DNA from: an uncultured Clostridia bacterium
GTDB taxonomy: Bacteria > Bacillota > Clostridia > Oscillospirales > Acutalibacteraceae
NCBI GenBank assembly: GCA_937892115.1
Contig: CALAUI010000019.1
Span: 62,001-126,000, forward strand
Length of the DNA stretch: 64,000 bases
Direction: 5' to 3'
A program made the position numbers and the translations under genes. The notes below the pieces were generated by a model that was not told the DNA's origin, searched no databases, and was given only the letters and a program-made list of their open reading frames with translations. Shown here piece after piece: positions 51,151 through 59,443 of the stretch (within the stretch, counting starts at the first letter, position 1; each line of letters begins with the position of its first letter).

Positions 51151-52269
51151 TCAAAATACCCTTTTGCCCATTACATAAGTTTCATATACACGCGAAAAGC
51201 AATTATCGGTGATAAAAAAGTCCGCTTTTTTACCGACTTTTATACTTCCGGTTTCATTGTCCGCACCAATGACTCTTGCGGGGTTTATTGACACACTTCT
51301 GACCGCCTGCTCAAGAGGAATTCCGAAGTCGTTTACGAGGTTGCCGAACTCCTCAAAAAGGTCAGTTGCAGAGCCGGCAAGAGTACCGTCCGGAAGTCTT
51401 GCGGCATCGGTTTTGATTACCCTCTGACCGCCCAGCATATACTCCCCTTCGGGAAGTCCCGAAGCCATCATGGCATCGCTGATTACTACCGTTCTGTCCT
51501 TGCCCAATACTCTGAATGCTACTCTGAGTGTTGCAGGCGAAATGTGGATTCCGTCACAGATAAGCTCGGCTGTCACGCTGTCGTGATCAAAGCAGGCACC
51601 TACCAATCCGGGTGCCCTCGAGGACAGACCCGTCATCGCATTGAAAAGGTGGGTGCAATGACCTATTCCCCATTCAAAGCCCTTCATACCGGTTTCATAA
51701 TCTGCCGTGGTATGTGCGGCGGATACGGTACACTTCTTTTTTGCTTCTCTGACAAACTTTTCTGCGCCCTCGGTTTCGGGTGCTATATCAGCAAGACATA
51801 TGGGGCATATATCATATAATTCATTAAATAATTCAATATCGGGAGGAATGATGTTTTCCTCTGCCTGAGCTCCTTTTTTTTCTTTTGAAATGAAGGGGCC
51901 TTCCATATTTATTCCTTGTATGTATGCGCCTTTTTCCTTACCCATCGCATCACGGATATAGCCGAAGGATTTTCTGATATCCCCTGCAGGAACGGTCATA
52001 GTGGCAGGGCAGAATGAGGTTACGCCTCTTTTGGCGAGATATTCGCTCATTTTCATCACGCTATCGGGGTTACCGTCCGTACAGTCGGCATTATTGCAGC
52101 CGTGTATATGGATATCAATAAATCCGGGAAGAATGACCTTATCGGTACAGTCAACAGTCTCACCGCCGTCAAATCTGCCGATTCCGACGATTCTGTCTCC
52201 TTCTGTTTTAATATCCGCTCTGACGAAAAGGAAATTTTCGTCGCAGACAATACCATTCTTAAAAATCAT
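51151..52269 (-). CDS. nagA: N-acetylglucosamine-6-phosphate deacetylase
   Basis: 372 residues of the amidohydrolase fold. PGFIDIHIHGCNNADCTDG, metal Glu in NMEGPFI, His in SAAHTTADYETG and GHCTHLFNAM, and the catalytic Asp in VVISDAMMASG are present. It deacetylates GlcNAc-6-P from wall recycling or amino-sugar uptake. No nagB is next to it. AGGAG precedes ATG 52269, only a few bases after the acpP terminator; no separate promoter was recognised. Confidence 0.95.
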   Translation of the reverse strand: MIFKNGIVCDENFLFVRADIKTEGDRIVGIGRFDGGETVDCTDKVILPGFIDIHIHGCNNADCTDGNPDSVMKMSEYLAKRGVTSFCPATMTVPAGDIRKSFGYIRDAMGKEKGAYIQGINMEGPFISKEKKGAQAEENIIPPDIELFNELYDICPICLADIAPETEGAEKFVREAKKKCTVSAAHTTADYETGMKGFEWGIGHCTHLFNAMTGLSSRAPGLVGACFDHDSVTAELICDGIHISPATLRVAFRVLGKDRTVVISDAMMASGLPEGEYMLGGQRVIKTDAARLPDGTLAGSATDLFEEFGNLVNDFGIPLEQAVRSVSINPARVIGADNETGSIKVGKKADFFITDNCFSRVYETYVMGKRVF

Positions 52270-52281
52270 ATATACTCCTGT

Positions 52282-52317
52282 AAAAAAGACCGTAATATCC
52301 AGGATATCACGGTCTTT
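52282..52317 (-). terminator. Terminator after acpP
   Basis: GACCGTAATATC pairs with GATATCACGGTC (one G-T), flanked by A and T runs; on the minus strand TTTTTTA follows. It begins four bases after the acpP stop and ends just before the nagA ribosome site. Confidence 0.85.
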
Positions 52318-52320
52318 TCA

Positions 52321-52548
52321 TTATTTATTTTCTTCTACGTAATTTGCAAGGTCACCGACGGTCTTGAGCTTTTCAATGATATCGTCGGGAAGTTCCATTT
52401 CAAATTCGTCTTCAATTGACATCGCAAGGTCAATCATGTCAAGACTTGTTGCCCCAAGGTCGTCAACAAGGAGGGAAGTCTCCTTGATAACTGCCTTATC
52501 AAGTTCAAGCTGCTCACTGATGATGTCAACAATCTTATCTAAAACCAT
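52321..52548 (-). CDS. acpP: Acyl carrier protein
   Basis: 75 residues, acidic. The phosphopantetheine Ser is in GATSLDMIDL (the common DSL is here TSL). Helix II LDMIDLAMSIEDEFEMELPD is standard. Carries growing acyl chains in fatty-acid synthesis. GGAGGT precedes ATG 52548. It follows the small membrane protein by 45 bases and is served by the consensus promoter at 52799-52827. No fab genes adjoin. Confidence 0.93.
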   Translation of the reverse strand: MVLDKIVDIISEQLELDKAVIKETSLLVDDLGATSLDMIDLAMSIEDEFEMELPDDIIEKLKTVGDLANYVEENK

Positions 52549-52593
52549 TTTAAGTGTACCTCCGGTTTTAACCTAACCGCTTTTGCGGAATCT

Positions 52594-52752
52594 TTATTTT
52601 ACGGGTGCTTCACAGCATGAGCAGGAAACATAGTTTTCTTCTGAATCTTCAGAAGCATTCTTCTTATCAAGAATCTTCTTAACAATAATTACAACGCCTG
52701 CAATAGCGGCAATGATAGCAATAATCTTAAAAATCTTCTTTAATGCATCCAT
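52594..52752 (-). CDS. 52-residue membrane protein with CSCC end
   Basis: A short gene read directly from the sequence. ATG 52752 has a strong GGAGG seven bases ahead and stops at TAA 52594. Order: a basic start (MDALKKIFK), one hydrophobic helix about 9-24, a basic patch (VKKILDKK), an acidic linker, and SCSCCEAPVK with three cysteines. It is probably a single-pass membrane peptide with a cytoplasmic Cys tail. It lies between a perfect promoter and acpP, so it is well expressed. No family was recognised and no function is assigned. Confidence 0.8.
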   Translation of the reverse strand: MDALKKIFKIIAIIAAIAGVVIIVKKILDKKNASEDSEENYVSCSCCEAPVK

Positions 52753-52798
52753 GTTATTTCCTCCTGATTAATATAGTACACACCTCTGTGTCAAGGTG

Positions 52799-52827
52799 AT
52801 TATATCAAAACCTTACGGGGTTGTCAA
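52799..52827 (-). promoter_or_regulatory. Consensus promoter of the small-protein/acpP operon
   Basis: Perfect TTGACA (52827-52822), 17 bases ending in TGA, perfect TATAAT (52804-52799) on the minus strand. The strongest promoter by sequence in the window. A CACCT/AGGTG dyad (about 52780-52797) lies at the start of the transcript. Confidence 0.88.
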
Positions 52828-52836
52828 CAATTTAAC

Positions 52837-52870
52837 AGCCGTGGTCATAAAAAAATCAATAACCACGGCT
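52837..52870 (-). terminator. Hairpin after rpsT, probable terminator
   Basis: AGCCGTGGT (52837-52845) and ACCACGGCT (52862-52870) pair exactly; the 16-base loop is AT-rich. Downstream on minus is GTTAAATTG, a poor T-run. Confidence 0.55.
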
Positions 52871-52890
52871 ATAAACACAAATACAGTAAA

Positions 52891-53142
52891 TTATTTTACA
52901 AGATTTGCAAGAGCTGACTTCTTGTGAGCAGCATTATTCTTATGGATGAGACCCTTGGCAGCAGCCTGGTCAACCTTTTTGATAGCTTCCTTTACGAGAG
53001 CTTCTGTCTCGGGAGCATTTGCAGCTGCAGCAACGTTAGCTTTTTTGATAGCGGTCTTAAGAGCAGTATTGCGAGACTTATTTCTTGCAGCTCTGGTCTT
53101 ATTAACGATTACTCTTTTCTTAGCTGACTTAATATTAGGCAT
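52891..53142 (-). CDS. rpsT: 30S ribosomal protein S20
   Basis: 83 residues, very basic. MPNIKSAKKRVIVNKTRAAR and ALKTAIKKANVAAA are typical, ending HKNNAAHKKSALANLVK. GGAGGT precedes ATG 53142. It has its own promoter. In many Firmicutes rpsT is next to holA; here they are 13 kb apart. Confidence 0.97.
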   Translation of the reverse strand: MPNIKSAKKRVIVNKTRAARNKSRNTALKTAIKKANVAAAANAPETEALVKEAIKKVDQAAAKGLIHKNNAAHKKSALANLVK

Positions 53143-53172
53143 ATAGACACCTCCTTCTTCATACAGTTCAGT

Positions 53173-53201
53173 ATAATATCATACTTTTTGAAGGATTGCA
53201 A
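53173..53201 (-). promoter_or_regulatory. Promoter of rpsT
   Basis: TTGCAA (53201-53196), 17 bases ending in TGA, TATTAT (53178-53173) on the minus strand. Confidence 0.7.
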
Positions 53202-53315
53202 GAATTTTTTTGAAAAAGTTAAAAAATTGCCCAAAACCGCCGAAGCCGATATTTTTCAGGCGTTCAGCCCCTTTCCGTGTATTGCGGATACCGGTCGGCC
53301 GGGGTCTGATTTTAT

Positions 53316-53418
53316 CCCCCTTTTACCCCCTGAACGTTTCCCGCCGGATCTGCCGTTTCCGGAGCTTCTGACCGGTGCAGACGTGTAAAATACCCCCGAT
53401 TTGCCCCCAAATTCCCCC
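53316..53418 (-). repeat. G5 tracts at 10-11-base spacing upstream of mraZ (minus strand)
   Basis: Runs of five G on the minus strand at 53316-53320 and 53326-53330 (10 apart), and at 53393-53397, 53404-53408 and 53414-53418 (11 and 10 apart). They lie in the 479-base divergent gap between rpsT and mraZ (53143-53621), which otherwise holds only the two promoters and the MraZ boxes. They may be inverted MraZ-type sites or G-quadruplex formers. Confidence 0.5.
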
Positions 53419-53507
53419 TTGAGAGAAAAATTTTTATAAAAATTCCGATTTCCCTTATATATAGGAATAAAAAATTCATATTTTCGCAAAAAAATTGAAA
53501 AAAACAC

Positions 53508-53536
53508 TTGATTTTGGGAGAAAGATAGTATATAAT
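53508..53536 (+). promoter_or_regulatory. Promoter of the division and cell wall cluster
   Basis: TTGATT (53508-53513), 17 bases, TATAAT (53531-53536). Start of transcription near 53543, directly before the MraZ boxes. Confidence 0.82.
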
Positions 53537-53546
53537 CGGCACTACA

Positions 53547-53571
53547 AGGGGAGAAAAGGGAAGAAATGGGG
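53547..53571 (+). promoter_or_regulatory. MraZ-binding repeats
   Basis: AGGGG, AGGGA and TGGGG at 53547, 53557 and 53567, each separated by the same five bases AGAAA, an exact 10-base period. This is the arrangement of the TGGGN-N5 boxes bound by MraZ in E. coli and mycoplasmas. Location just after the transcription start implies autorepression of the cluster. Confidence 0.85.
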
Positions 53572-53621
53572 GTTATACCCACAAATATCCCTTCCAAAAA
53601 GGTAAGAAAGGAGAAAATCGT

Positions 53622-54074
53622 ATGCCGGCAGCAGAAATGAAAAATTGTCTCGGCGGTCGTGAACTGCGTAAGTTTGACCAGGTCAACAGAATAGCAATTC
53701 CCACAAGATTCAGATCAAGATACGGCGATACGGTTTATCTTTTCAAGAATTTCCAGAGTAACGACTGCGTAGTTGTTTATTCGGAAGAAGATTACCTTAA
53801 GGTTTATGACAACATTTCAAAGTCATACACCGGCGCGGCTCTTACCTACGTACAGCGCCTCTTCCTTGACAACATCGATATGGCAACCATCGACAAGAGC
53901 GGCCGTATCACTCTTAAACCCGACTTTATTGAGTTCGCAGGACTTGAAAACGAAGCTCTCATCATCTGTCACCCCGACAGACTTGAGCTCTGGAACGAAG
54001 GCAAGTGGAACGCTCAGTTCGTACCCGAAGAGATGCCGGATCTGAGCATGTTCAACCTCTCACCCAGAAGCTGA
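53622..54074 (+). CDS. mraZ: Transcriptional regulator MraZ
   Basis: 150 residues with two AbrB-like half-domains (FDQVNRIAIPTRFRSRYGD; IDKSGRITLKPDFIEFAG). The DNA-contacting DXXXR-type motifs DQVNR and DKSGR are both kept. MraZ binds repeats in its own leader and controls the downstream division genes. AAAGGAG stands 8 bases before ATG 53622. First gene of the cluster. Confidence 0.96.
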   Translation: MPAAEMKNCLGGRELRKFDQVNRIAIPTRFRSRYGDTVYLFKNFQSNDCVVVYSEEDYLKVYDNISKSYTGAALTYVQRLFLDNIDMATIDKSGRITLKPDFIEFAGLENEALIICHPDRLELWNEGKWNAQFVPEEMPDLSMFNLSPRS

Positions 54075-54075
54075 T

Positions 54076-55008
54076 ATGGAAACTTCAAATTTTCATCATA
54101 TCCCCGTACTCTTTAATGAAACTATCAATTCTCTCAACATACGCCCGGATGGCTCATATGTTGACTGTACAGCGGGCGGCGGTGGACATTCAGGTGAAAT
54201 AGCTAAGCACCTGACCACCGGCAAGCTTGTTGCGATTGATAGAGACCCGGAAGCGATTGAGGTTCTCAACGAACGACTGGGAATATATAATAATGTTTCT
54301 ATAATACATGACAACTTCTTTTCCATAAAATCTATACTCCGGGATCTGCGGATTGACGCAGTTGACGGCATACTTGCAGATCTCGGAGTCAGCTCCCATC
54401 AGCTTGATGAGGCGGCCAGAGGATTTTCCTTTCACAAGGACGCTCCCCTGGATATGAGGATGAGTATGGAAGGTAAAACAGCGGCTGACTTCGTCAACAC
54501 CCTCTCTCAGAATGAACTGCAGAGAATCATCTTTGATTACGGTGAAGACAAATTCGCCCCCAGGATTGCATCTGCAATCGTTAAGGCGAGAGAAGAAAGC
54601 CCCATATTGACCACACTTCAGCTTGCCGAAATAGTCGCGAATGCGGTTCCCGCGGCAGCAAGACGTGACGGTCACCCCGCAAGAAAAACGTTTCAGGCAC
54701 TCCGTATACATGTGAACGGTGAGTTGGATGGCCTCACCCGAGCAGTAGAGGATATGTTTGATTGTCTTAAGCCCGGAGGCAGATTAAGTGTAATCACCTT
54801 CCATTCATTAGAGGACAGAGCCGTCAAGTCGGCTATGGCTCCCCTGGCGAAGGGATGCACCTGCCCCAAGAATTTCCCCGTTTGTGTCTGCGGCAATAAG
54901 CCGAAGGCAAAGGTTTTCAAGGCGGTTGCTCCCGATGAAAACGAAACGCAGGAAAATTCAAGAGCACGTTCCGCACGGCTGAGAACAGTCGAAAAGCTCA
55001 CAGATTAA
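54076..55008 (+). CDS. rsmH: 16S rRNA (cytosine-1402-N4)-methyltransferase
   Basis: 310 residues. HIPVLFNETINSL start, SAM motif VDCTAGGGGHSGEIAKHL, LADLGVSSHQLDEAARGFSF, FQALRIHVNGEL and ITFHSLEDRAVK all match RsmH (MraW). ATG 54076 follows the mraZ stop by one base with a weak ribosome site, suggesting coupling. Standard second gene of the cluster. Confidence 0.97.
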   Translation: METSNFHHIPVLFNETINSLNIRPDGSYVDCTAGGGGHSGEIAKHLTTGKLVAIDRDPEAIEVLNERLGIYNNVSIIHDNFFSIKSILRDLRIDAVDGILADLGVSSHQLDEAARGFSFHKDAPLDMRMSMEGKTAADFVNTLSQNELQRIIFDYGEDKFAPRIASAIVKAREESPILTTLQLAEIVANAVPAAARRDGHPARKTFQALRIHVNGELDGLTRAVEDMFDCLKPGGRLSVITFHSLEDRAVKSAMAPLAKGCTCPKNFPVCVCGNKPKAKVFKAVAPDENETQENSRARSARLRTVEKLTD

Positions 55009-55034
55009 AGATTACTGAAGAAAGGAGAAGCGGC

Positions 55035-55490
55035 ATGGACGATTTTGATTTTATTCCCGGATACAGCACGTCTACCGCTGCTCCGAAATTACCTGATTAT
55101 CAGGAACCCGAAAGAAAAAAGCCCCGGACCGGCAAAAAGCCGAAACAGCAGGTAAAGACAAGCTCCCCCACCGTGGCGTCTTTACAGACAATTCTCTCAT
55201 GGGTAACCGGACTCCTCGTGGTAATGGCTATGGCAACCGTAATCATCATGATGAACAAGAATATTACGGTGTACGATTCACAGATTTCAAAGCTTGACGC
55301 CGAAATAAGCCAGACACAGTCGGAAAACGTCAGACTTACCGCAGAACTCGGCTCAATGATGTCCGCAGATAAAATTCAGGAATATGCAGTTTCGGTATTA
55401 GGAATGCAACAGGCGGAAAGATACCAGATTCACTATTTTGAAGACAGGGATGGCGACAAGGTAGTGGTAGCTGATGGTAAACTTTCTTAA
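55035..55490 (+). CDS. ftsL: FtsL-like cell division protein
   Basis: 151 residues. A Pro/Lys-rich cytoplasmic part (KKPRTGKKPKQQVK), one membrane segment (about 57-77, WVTGLLVVMAMATVIIMM), and an outward coiled coil (SQISKLDAEISQTQSENVRL). It matches FtsL by size, topology and position between rsmH and the PBP. It should bind DivIC and FtsQ and activate FtsW-PBP. AAAGGAG precedes ATG 55035. Confidence 0.85.
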   Translation: MDDFDFIPGYSTSTAAPKLPDYQEPERKKPRTGKKPKQQVKTSSPTVASLQTILSWVTGLLVVMAMATVIIMMNKNITVYDSQISKLDAEISQTQSENVRLTAELGSMMSADKIQEYAVSVLGMQQAERYQIHYFEDRDGDKVVVADGKLS

Positions 55491-55523
55491 TGCATATACG
55501 TGAGTATAGCTAAGCTCGCGACA

Positions 55524-55558
55524 ATGCTGTCTCAACAAAATTGGGACAGCATATTTTG
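55524..55558 (+). terminator. Terminator-like hairpin between ftsL and the PBP gene
   Basis: ATGCTGTC (55524-55531) pairs with GACAGCAT (55545-55552), followed by ATTTTGT, inside an 89-base gap. It could attenuate transcription into the rest of the cluster. No new promoter was found after it. Confidence 0.6.
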
Positions 55559-55579
55559 TCATAAAGGAGGATGTGACGG

Positions 55580-57982
55580 ATGAAGGCAAAACTGAATAAA
55601 AATATCAAGCTTGCAGGTCTTGTCCTTTGCGCCATCACATTCGTTGTTATTCTGCGTCTGATAAACATACAGATAATCAACGCGGATAAATATAAAAGAA
55701 GTGCCACCTATGCCCAATGGTCGGATGAAATCATCCCCGCACAGAGAGGCACGGTTTATGATGCCAACGGTACGATCCTTGCCCAGAGTGCTCAGACATG
55801 GAAAATGTACCTTATCCCCGAGGAATTTCAGAACGAGGAATTCAGGGAAAAGGTATGCACCGATATCGCAGATACCCTCGGCCTTGACTACAATGAGCTG
55901 ATGGAAATCACCGAAGTGGACGTTGACCCCGATTCGGATGAACTGATAATCGCTCACAAAAAAGACGTTAAAACACAGATTGAGCTTCCCGAAAAGAAGC
56001 TGATTTACTGCGGCGGTGACGGAAAAGACCCCAACGACACCTGTCTTTACCACAGAAAGTACACGATTCACATTACCGACGACGAGGGAAAGACGACTTC
56101 AAAGACCTTCAGATACAAAGACGTCATCGGTCTTGAAAACGACAGCAAGAGATACTACCCTCTCGGTGAATTTGCCTCCTCGGTCATCGGCTCCGTTGAC
56201 AGCGAAGGAAACGGCGTTGCCGGAATAGAAAGATATTACAACTCCGTTCTTTCCGGGACGGACGGCAGAATCACATCCTACGGTACAAACATTGATTCGG
56301 ATAACAGCACGGTAAACGAAGCGGTCAACGGCACAAGCTTAAAGCTGACCATCGACGAAAACCTGCAGAATATACTCGACACCAACGTAAAATACGTATA
56401 TGAAAGCAGCGACGCTCTCGGTGCCTACGGCATCATGATGAACGTCAAGACCGGCGGCATTCTTGCAATGGATTCCGTTGGTTATAAAGGCGGTTACGAC
56501 CTTACCAATCCCCGTGAGGTCAACGGCTTCTACAAGAAAAAAATCGATCACGCGGTTGAAAACGACGATTACGCGGCTCTTGAGCATTATCTCGGCGGTA
56601 CCGAGGAAGGCGACAAGGCCATCAACGATATAAAATCCACCGACGACAGAGAAAAGAGAATAGAGCTCCACACGCAGAAGCTCAATTACTACTATATGCT
56701 TGAGCAGTGGAACAACTACGTATTCTCCGAAACGTATCATCCCGGCTCGGTATTCAAAATATTCCTTACTGCTGCCGCTATTGAAGAGAACATTCTCTCT
56801 TCCGATTACACTTACTGCTGTATCGGCTCAATCTCGGTTGAAGACAGAATATTCAACTGTCACAGCGCAGGTCACGGCGTTCAGGACCTTCGTCACGGTC
56901 TGATGAATTCCTGCAACCCCTTCTTTGTAAAACTCGGTCTTACTCTCGGAAAAGAAAAATTCTTTGAATACTTCAAGGCATTCGGATTCACGGAAAAAAC
57001 AGGTGTGGAGAGTCTTGAAGAAGCAAATTCCATTTATTACGACGATACACAGCTTACCAACGTTTCTCTTTCCAGTGAATCCTTCGGTCAGACCTTCAGC
57101 GTAACTCCCATTCAGGTCATCACCGCGGTTTCCTGCATTGCAAACGGCGGTAAACTAATGCAGCCCTATCTTGTGGATGAGCAGCTTGATGCCAACGGAA
57201 ACGTAATCAAGAAGACTGCTCCCCGCGTAAAGAGGCAGGTCATCAGCGAAGAAACAGCCGCTGAGGTTGCTTCCATGATGGAAGACGTATGTAAATCCGG
57301 TACCGGCCGCAACGGTTACGTTTCGGGTTACAGAATCGCAGGTAAGACAGGTACTACACAGAAATATCAGGTAAGAGGTACCTACATTGCATCATTCTCA
57401 TGCTTTGCTCCCGCAGATGACCCCGAAATCGCTCTGCTCATCATTGCAGATGAGCCCAAAAACGATATGAACGGCTCCGTAGTATGCGCTCCCGCGGCTT
57501 CAAAGATAATGGAAGCATCCCTTGAATATCTCGGCGTTGAAAGGCAGTACACCGAGGAAGAACTGGCAAAGCTCAACACCACCACTCCCGGTGTTATCGG
57601 CCAGAACGAAGAAACTGCTTCCGCATCACTGAAGGAAAAAGGATTCAACGTAAGAGTAATCGGTGACGGCGATACCGTTATCAGTCAGAATCCCATGAGC
57701 GGTCAGACGATTCCCAAGGACGGCGTAATAGCCCTTTATACAACAGACAAGGAAGAAGATATCCTTAAAATAACCGTACCCGATTTAAGAGGTATGAGTG
57801 AAAACGCAGTCAAGCGTTATGCCGCATCAGAAGGCATAAATGTTGAAATCACAGGCGGCTCCGGCGGCGGAGTAATCTCCTACGACCAGAGCATACAACC
57901 GGGCGAATTGGTTGAATACGGCACAATAATCAAAGTATATTTCAAGACCTATGAGAATATAGGCGACAGCACGGATGAATAA
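55580..57982 (+). CDS. Class B penicillin-binding protein with two PASTA domains (FtsI/SpoVD type)
   Basis: 800 residues. N-terminal membrane anchor (about 11-32), dimerisation domain (AQRGTVYDANGTILAQS), transpeptidase with Ser-X-X-Lys in HPGSVFKIF, Ser-Cys-Asn in MNSCNPFF and AGKTGTTQK. Two PASTA domains end the protein (TPGVIGQNEETASASLKEKG; TVPDLRGMSENAVKRYAAS). It cross-links septal peptidoglycan with FtsW. The position after ftsL fits both the vegetative Pbp2B and sporulation SpoVD; the two cannot be told apart here. GGAGG precedes ATG 55580. Confidence 0.95.
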   Translation: MKAKLNKNIKLAGLVLCAITFVVILRLINIQIINADKYKRSATYAQWSDEIIPAQRGTVYDANGTILAQSAQTWKMYLIPEEFQNEEFREKVCTDIADTLGLDYNELMEITEVDVDPDSDELIIAHKKDVKTQIELPEKKLIYCGGDGKDPNDTCLYHRKYTIHITDDEGKTTSKTFRYKDVIGLENDSKRYYPLGEFASSVIGSVDSEGNGVAGIERYYNSVLSGTDGRITSYGTNIDSDNSTVNEAVNGTSLKLTIDENLQNILDTNVKYVYESSDALGAYGIMMNVKTGGILAMDSVGYKGGYDLTNPREVNGFYKKKIDHAVENDDYAALEHYLGGTEEGDKAINDIKSTDDREKRIELHTQKLNYYYMLEQWNNYVFSETYHPGSVFKIFLTAAAIEENILSSDYTYCCIGSISVEDRIFNCHSAGHGVQDLRHGLMNSCNPFFVKLGLTLGKEKFFEYFKAFGFTEKTGVESLEEANSIYYDDTQLTNVSLSSESFGQTFSVTPIQVITAVSCIANGGKLMQPYLVDEQLDANGNVIKKTAPRVKRQVISEETAAEVASMMEDVCKSGTGRNGYVSGYRIAGKTGTTQKYQVRGTYIASFSCFAPADDPEIALLIIADEPKNDMNGSVVCAPAASKIMEASLEYLGVERQYTEEELAKLNTTTPGVIGQNEETASASLKEKGFNVRVIGDGDTVISQNPMSGQTIPKDGVIALYTTDKEEDILKITVPDLRGMSENAVKRYAASEGINVEITGGSGGGVISYDQSIQPGELVEYGTIIKVYFKTYENIGDSTDE

Positions 57983-58003
57983 TCTCCTGCTCCGGAGGAC
58001 AAA

Positions 58004-59434
58004 ATGAAACTTTCCGCACTTATTGCCGAACTTAATATTACCGCTCCCGTCACCGACAGAGAGGTTACCTGCATCACGGACAATTCCGCAAAGATTTGCC
58101 GGGGATGTATATTCGTGTGCATAAAAGGAGCCCGTTTTGACGGTCATACAAAAGCCGCAGAAGCACTTGAATCCGGTGCGGCTGCAGTAGTTGTAAACCA
58201 CGATATGGGACTTGAAAATCAGCTTATAGTTGACGATACGAGAAAGGCATACACTCTGCTCTGCTCGGCATTTTCGTCACATCCCGAAAGAAAGCTGAAG
58301 CTCATCGGCATTACGGGTACCAACGGAAAGACAACCACCGCTTTTATCATCAGGGAAGCTCTGGAAAAGCTCGGTCACAAAACAGGTATGATAGGCACGG
58401 TTCAGAACTGTACGGGAGACAGAATACTCCCCGCCTCTCTTACCACCCCCGACCCCAACGAATTATTCGGTCTCTTTGACGAAATGGTAAAATCCGGCTG
58501 TGAATACTGTGTAATGGAGGTTTCCTCCCAGGCACTCCATCAACAGAGAGTTGCCGGTATCCACTATGATGCGGCGGTTTTCACCAATCTTACCCAAGAT
58601 CATCTTGATTACCACGGAACATTTGAAAATTATATTGCGGCAAAGCATATTCTCTTTGAAAACTCCGACACCGGCATTTTCAATATTGACGATGATGCGA
58701 GCGAATATATGATGAATAACAGCGCCTGCCGGAACGTAACCTACTCCCTTTCGGACAATAACTGCAACTATTCCGCAAAGGATATCCGCTCAAAGGCATC
58801 CGGCGTAAAATACGAAATAGTTTCGGACAGTAATATAGGCAGAATTTCGTTCCGCGTTCCCGGAGAATTCAGCGTTTACAATTCAATGGGCGCGGCAGTA
58901 TGTCTCATTGAGCTCGGAATGGATTTCAGAGAAACGGCAGAGGCAATCTCCTCCTGCTCGGGTATTCCCGGCAGGATGGAAACACTCAAGCTTGACAAGC
59001 CCTACACGGTCATCATTGACTACGCTCACACTCCCGACGGTCTTGAGAATGTACTCAGATCCCTTAAATCCGTCGCCGAGGGCAAGGTGATAACCGTATT
59101 CGGCTGCGGCGGTGACAGAGATAAAACAAAACGCCCCATTATGGGTGAAATCGGCGCCACACTCTCCGATATAGCAATAATCACCTCGGATAATCCCCGC
59201 TCGGAAGATCCCAAGGCGATTATCGACGATATAACCGCCGGAGTGCCCAAGGGACATAAATCCACGGTATATATTGAAATTGACCGCACTCAGGCAATCA
59301 GAAAGGCAATATCTCTTGCCGCGGAAAACGATATCATACTGCTTGCAGGCAAAGGCCACGAAACATATCAGATACTTTCCACGGGCAAAATCCACTATGA
59401 CGAAAGAGAAATCGTTGCAGAAATACTGAAATGA
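58004..59434 (+). CDS. murE: UDP-MurNAc-tripeptide synthetase MurE (meso-DAP type)
   Basis: 476 residues. ATP loop GITGTNGKTTTAFIIRE, QDHLDYHGTFENY and the substrate motif DNPRSEDP near 395. Arg in DNPR selects meso-diaminopimelate, so the wall is likely DAP-type. GGAGG precedes ATG 58004, 21 bases after the PBP gene. Confidence 0.97.
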   Translation: MKLSALIAELNITAPVTDREVTCITDNSAKICRGCIFVCIKGARFDGHTKAAEALESGAAAVVVNHDMGLENQLIVDDTRKAYTLLCSAFSSHPERKLKLIGITGTNGKTTTAFIIREALEKLGHKTGMIGTVQNCTGDRILPASLTTPDPNELFGLFDEMVKSGCEYCVMEVSSQALHQQRVAGIHYDAAVFTNLTQDHLDYHGTFENYIAAKHILFENSDTGIFNIDDDASEYMMNNSACRNVTYSLSDNNCNYSAKDIRSKASGVKYEIVSDSNIGRISFRVPGEFSVYNSMGAAVCLIELGMDFRETAEAISSCSGIPGRMETLKLDKPYTVIIDYAHTPDGLENVLRSLKSVAEGKVITVFGCGGDRDKTKRPIMGEIGATLSDIAIITSDNPRSEDPKAIIDDITAGVPKGHKSTVYIEIDRTQAIRKAISLAAENDIILLAGKGHETYQILSTGKIHYDEREIVAEILK

Positions 59435-59443
59435 GGCAATTCA

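Noticed and set aside
52578..52589. CCGC/GCGG hairpin between the small protein and acpP
   Set aside because: Four-base stem with no T-run; too weak to call a terminator.
53188..53388. 66-codon open frame upstream of mraZ (plus)
   Set aside because: It starts with TTG without a ribosome site, lies in the rpsT promoter region and has low-complexity Pro-rich sequence from the C-tracts.
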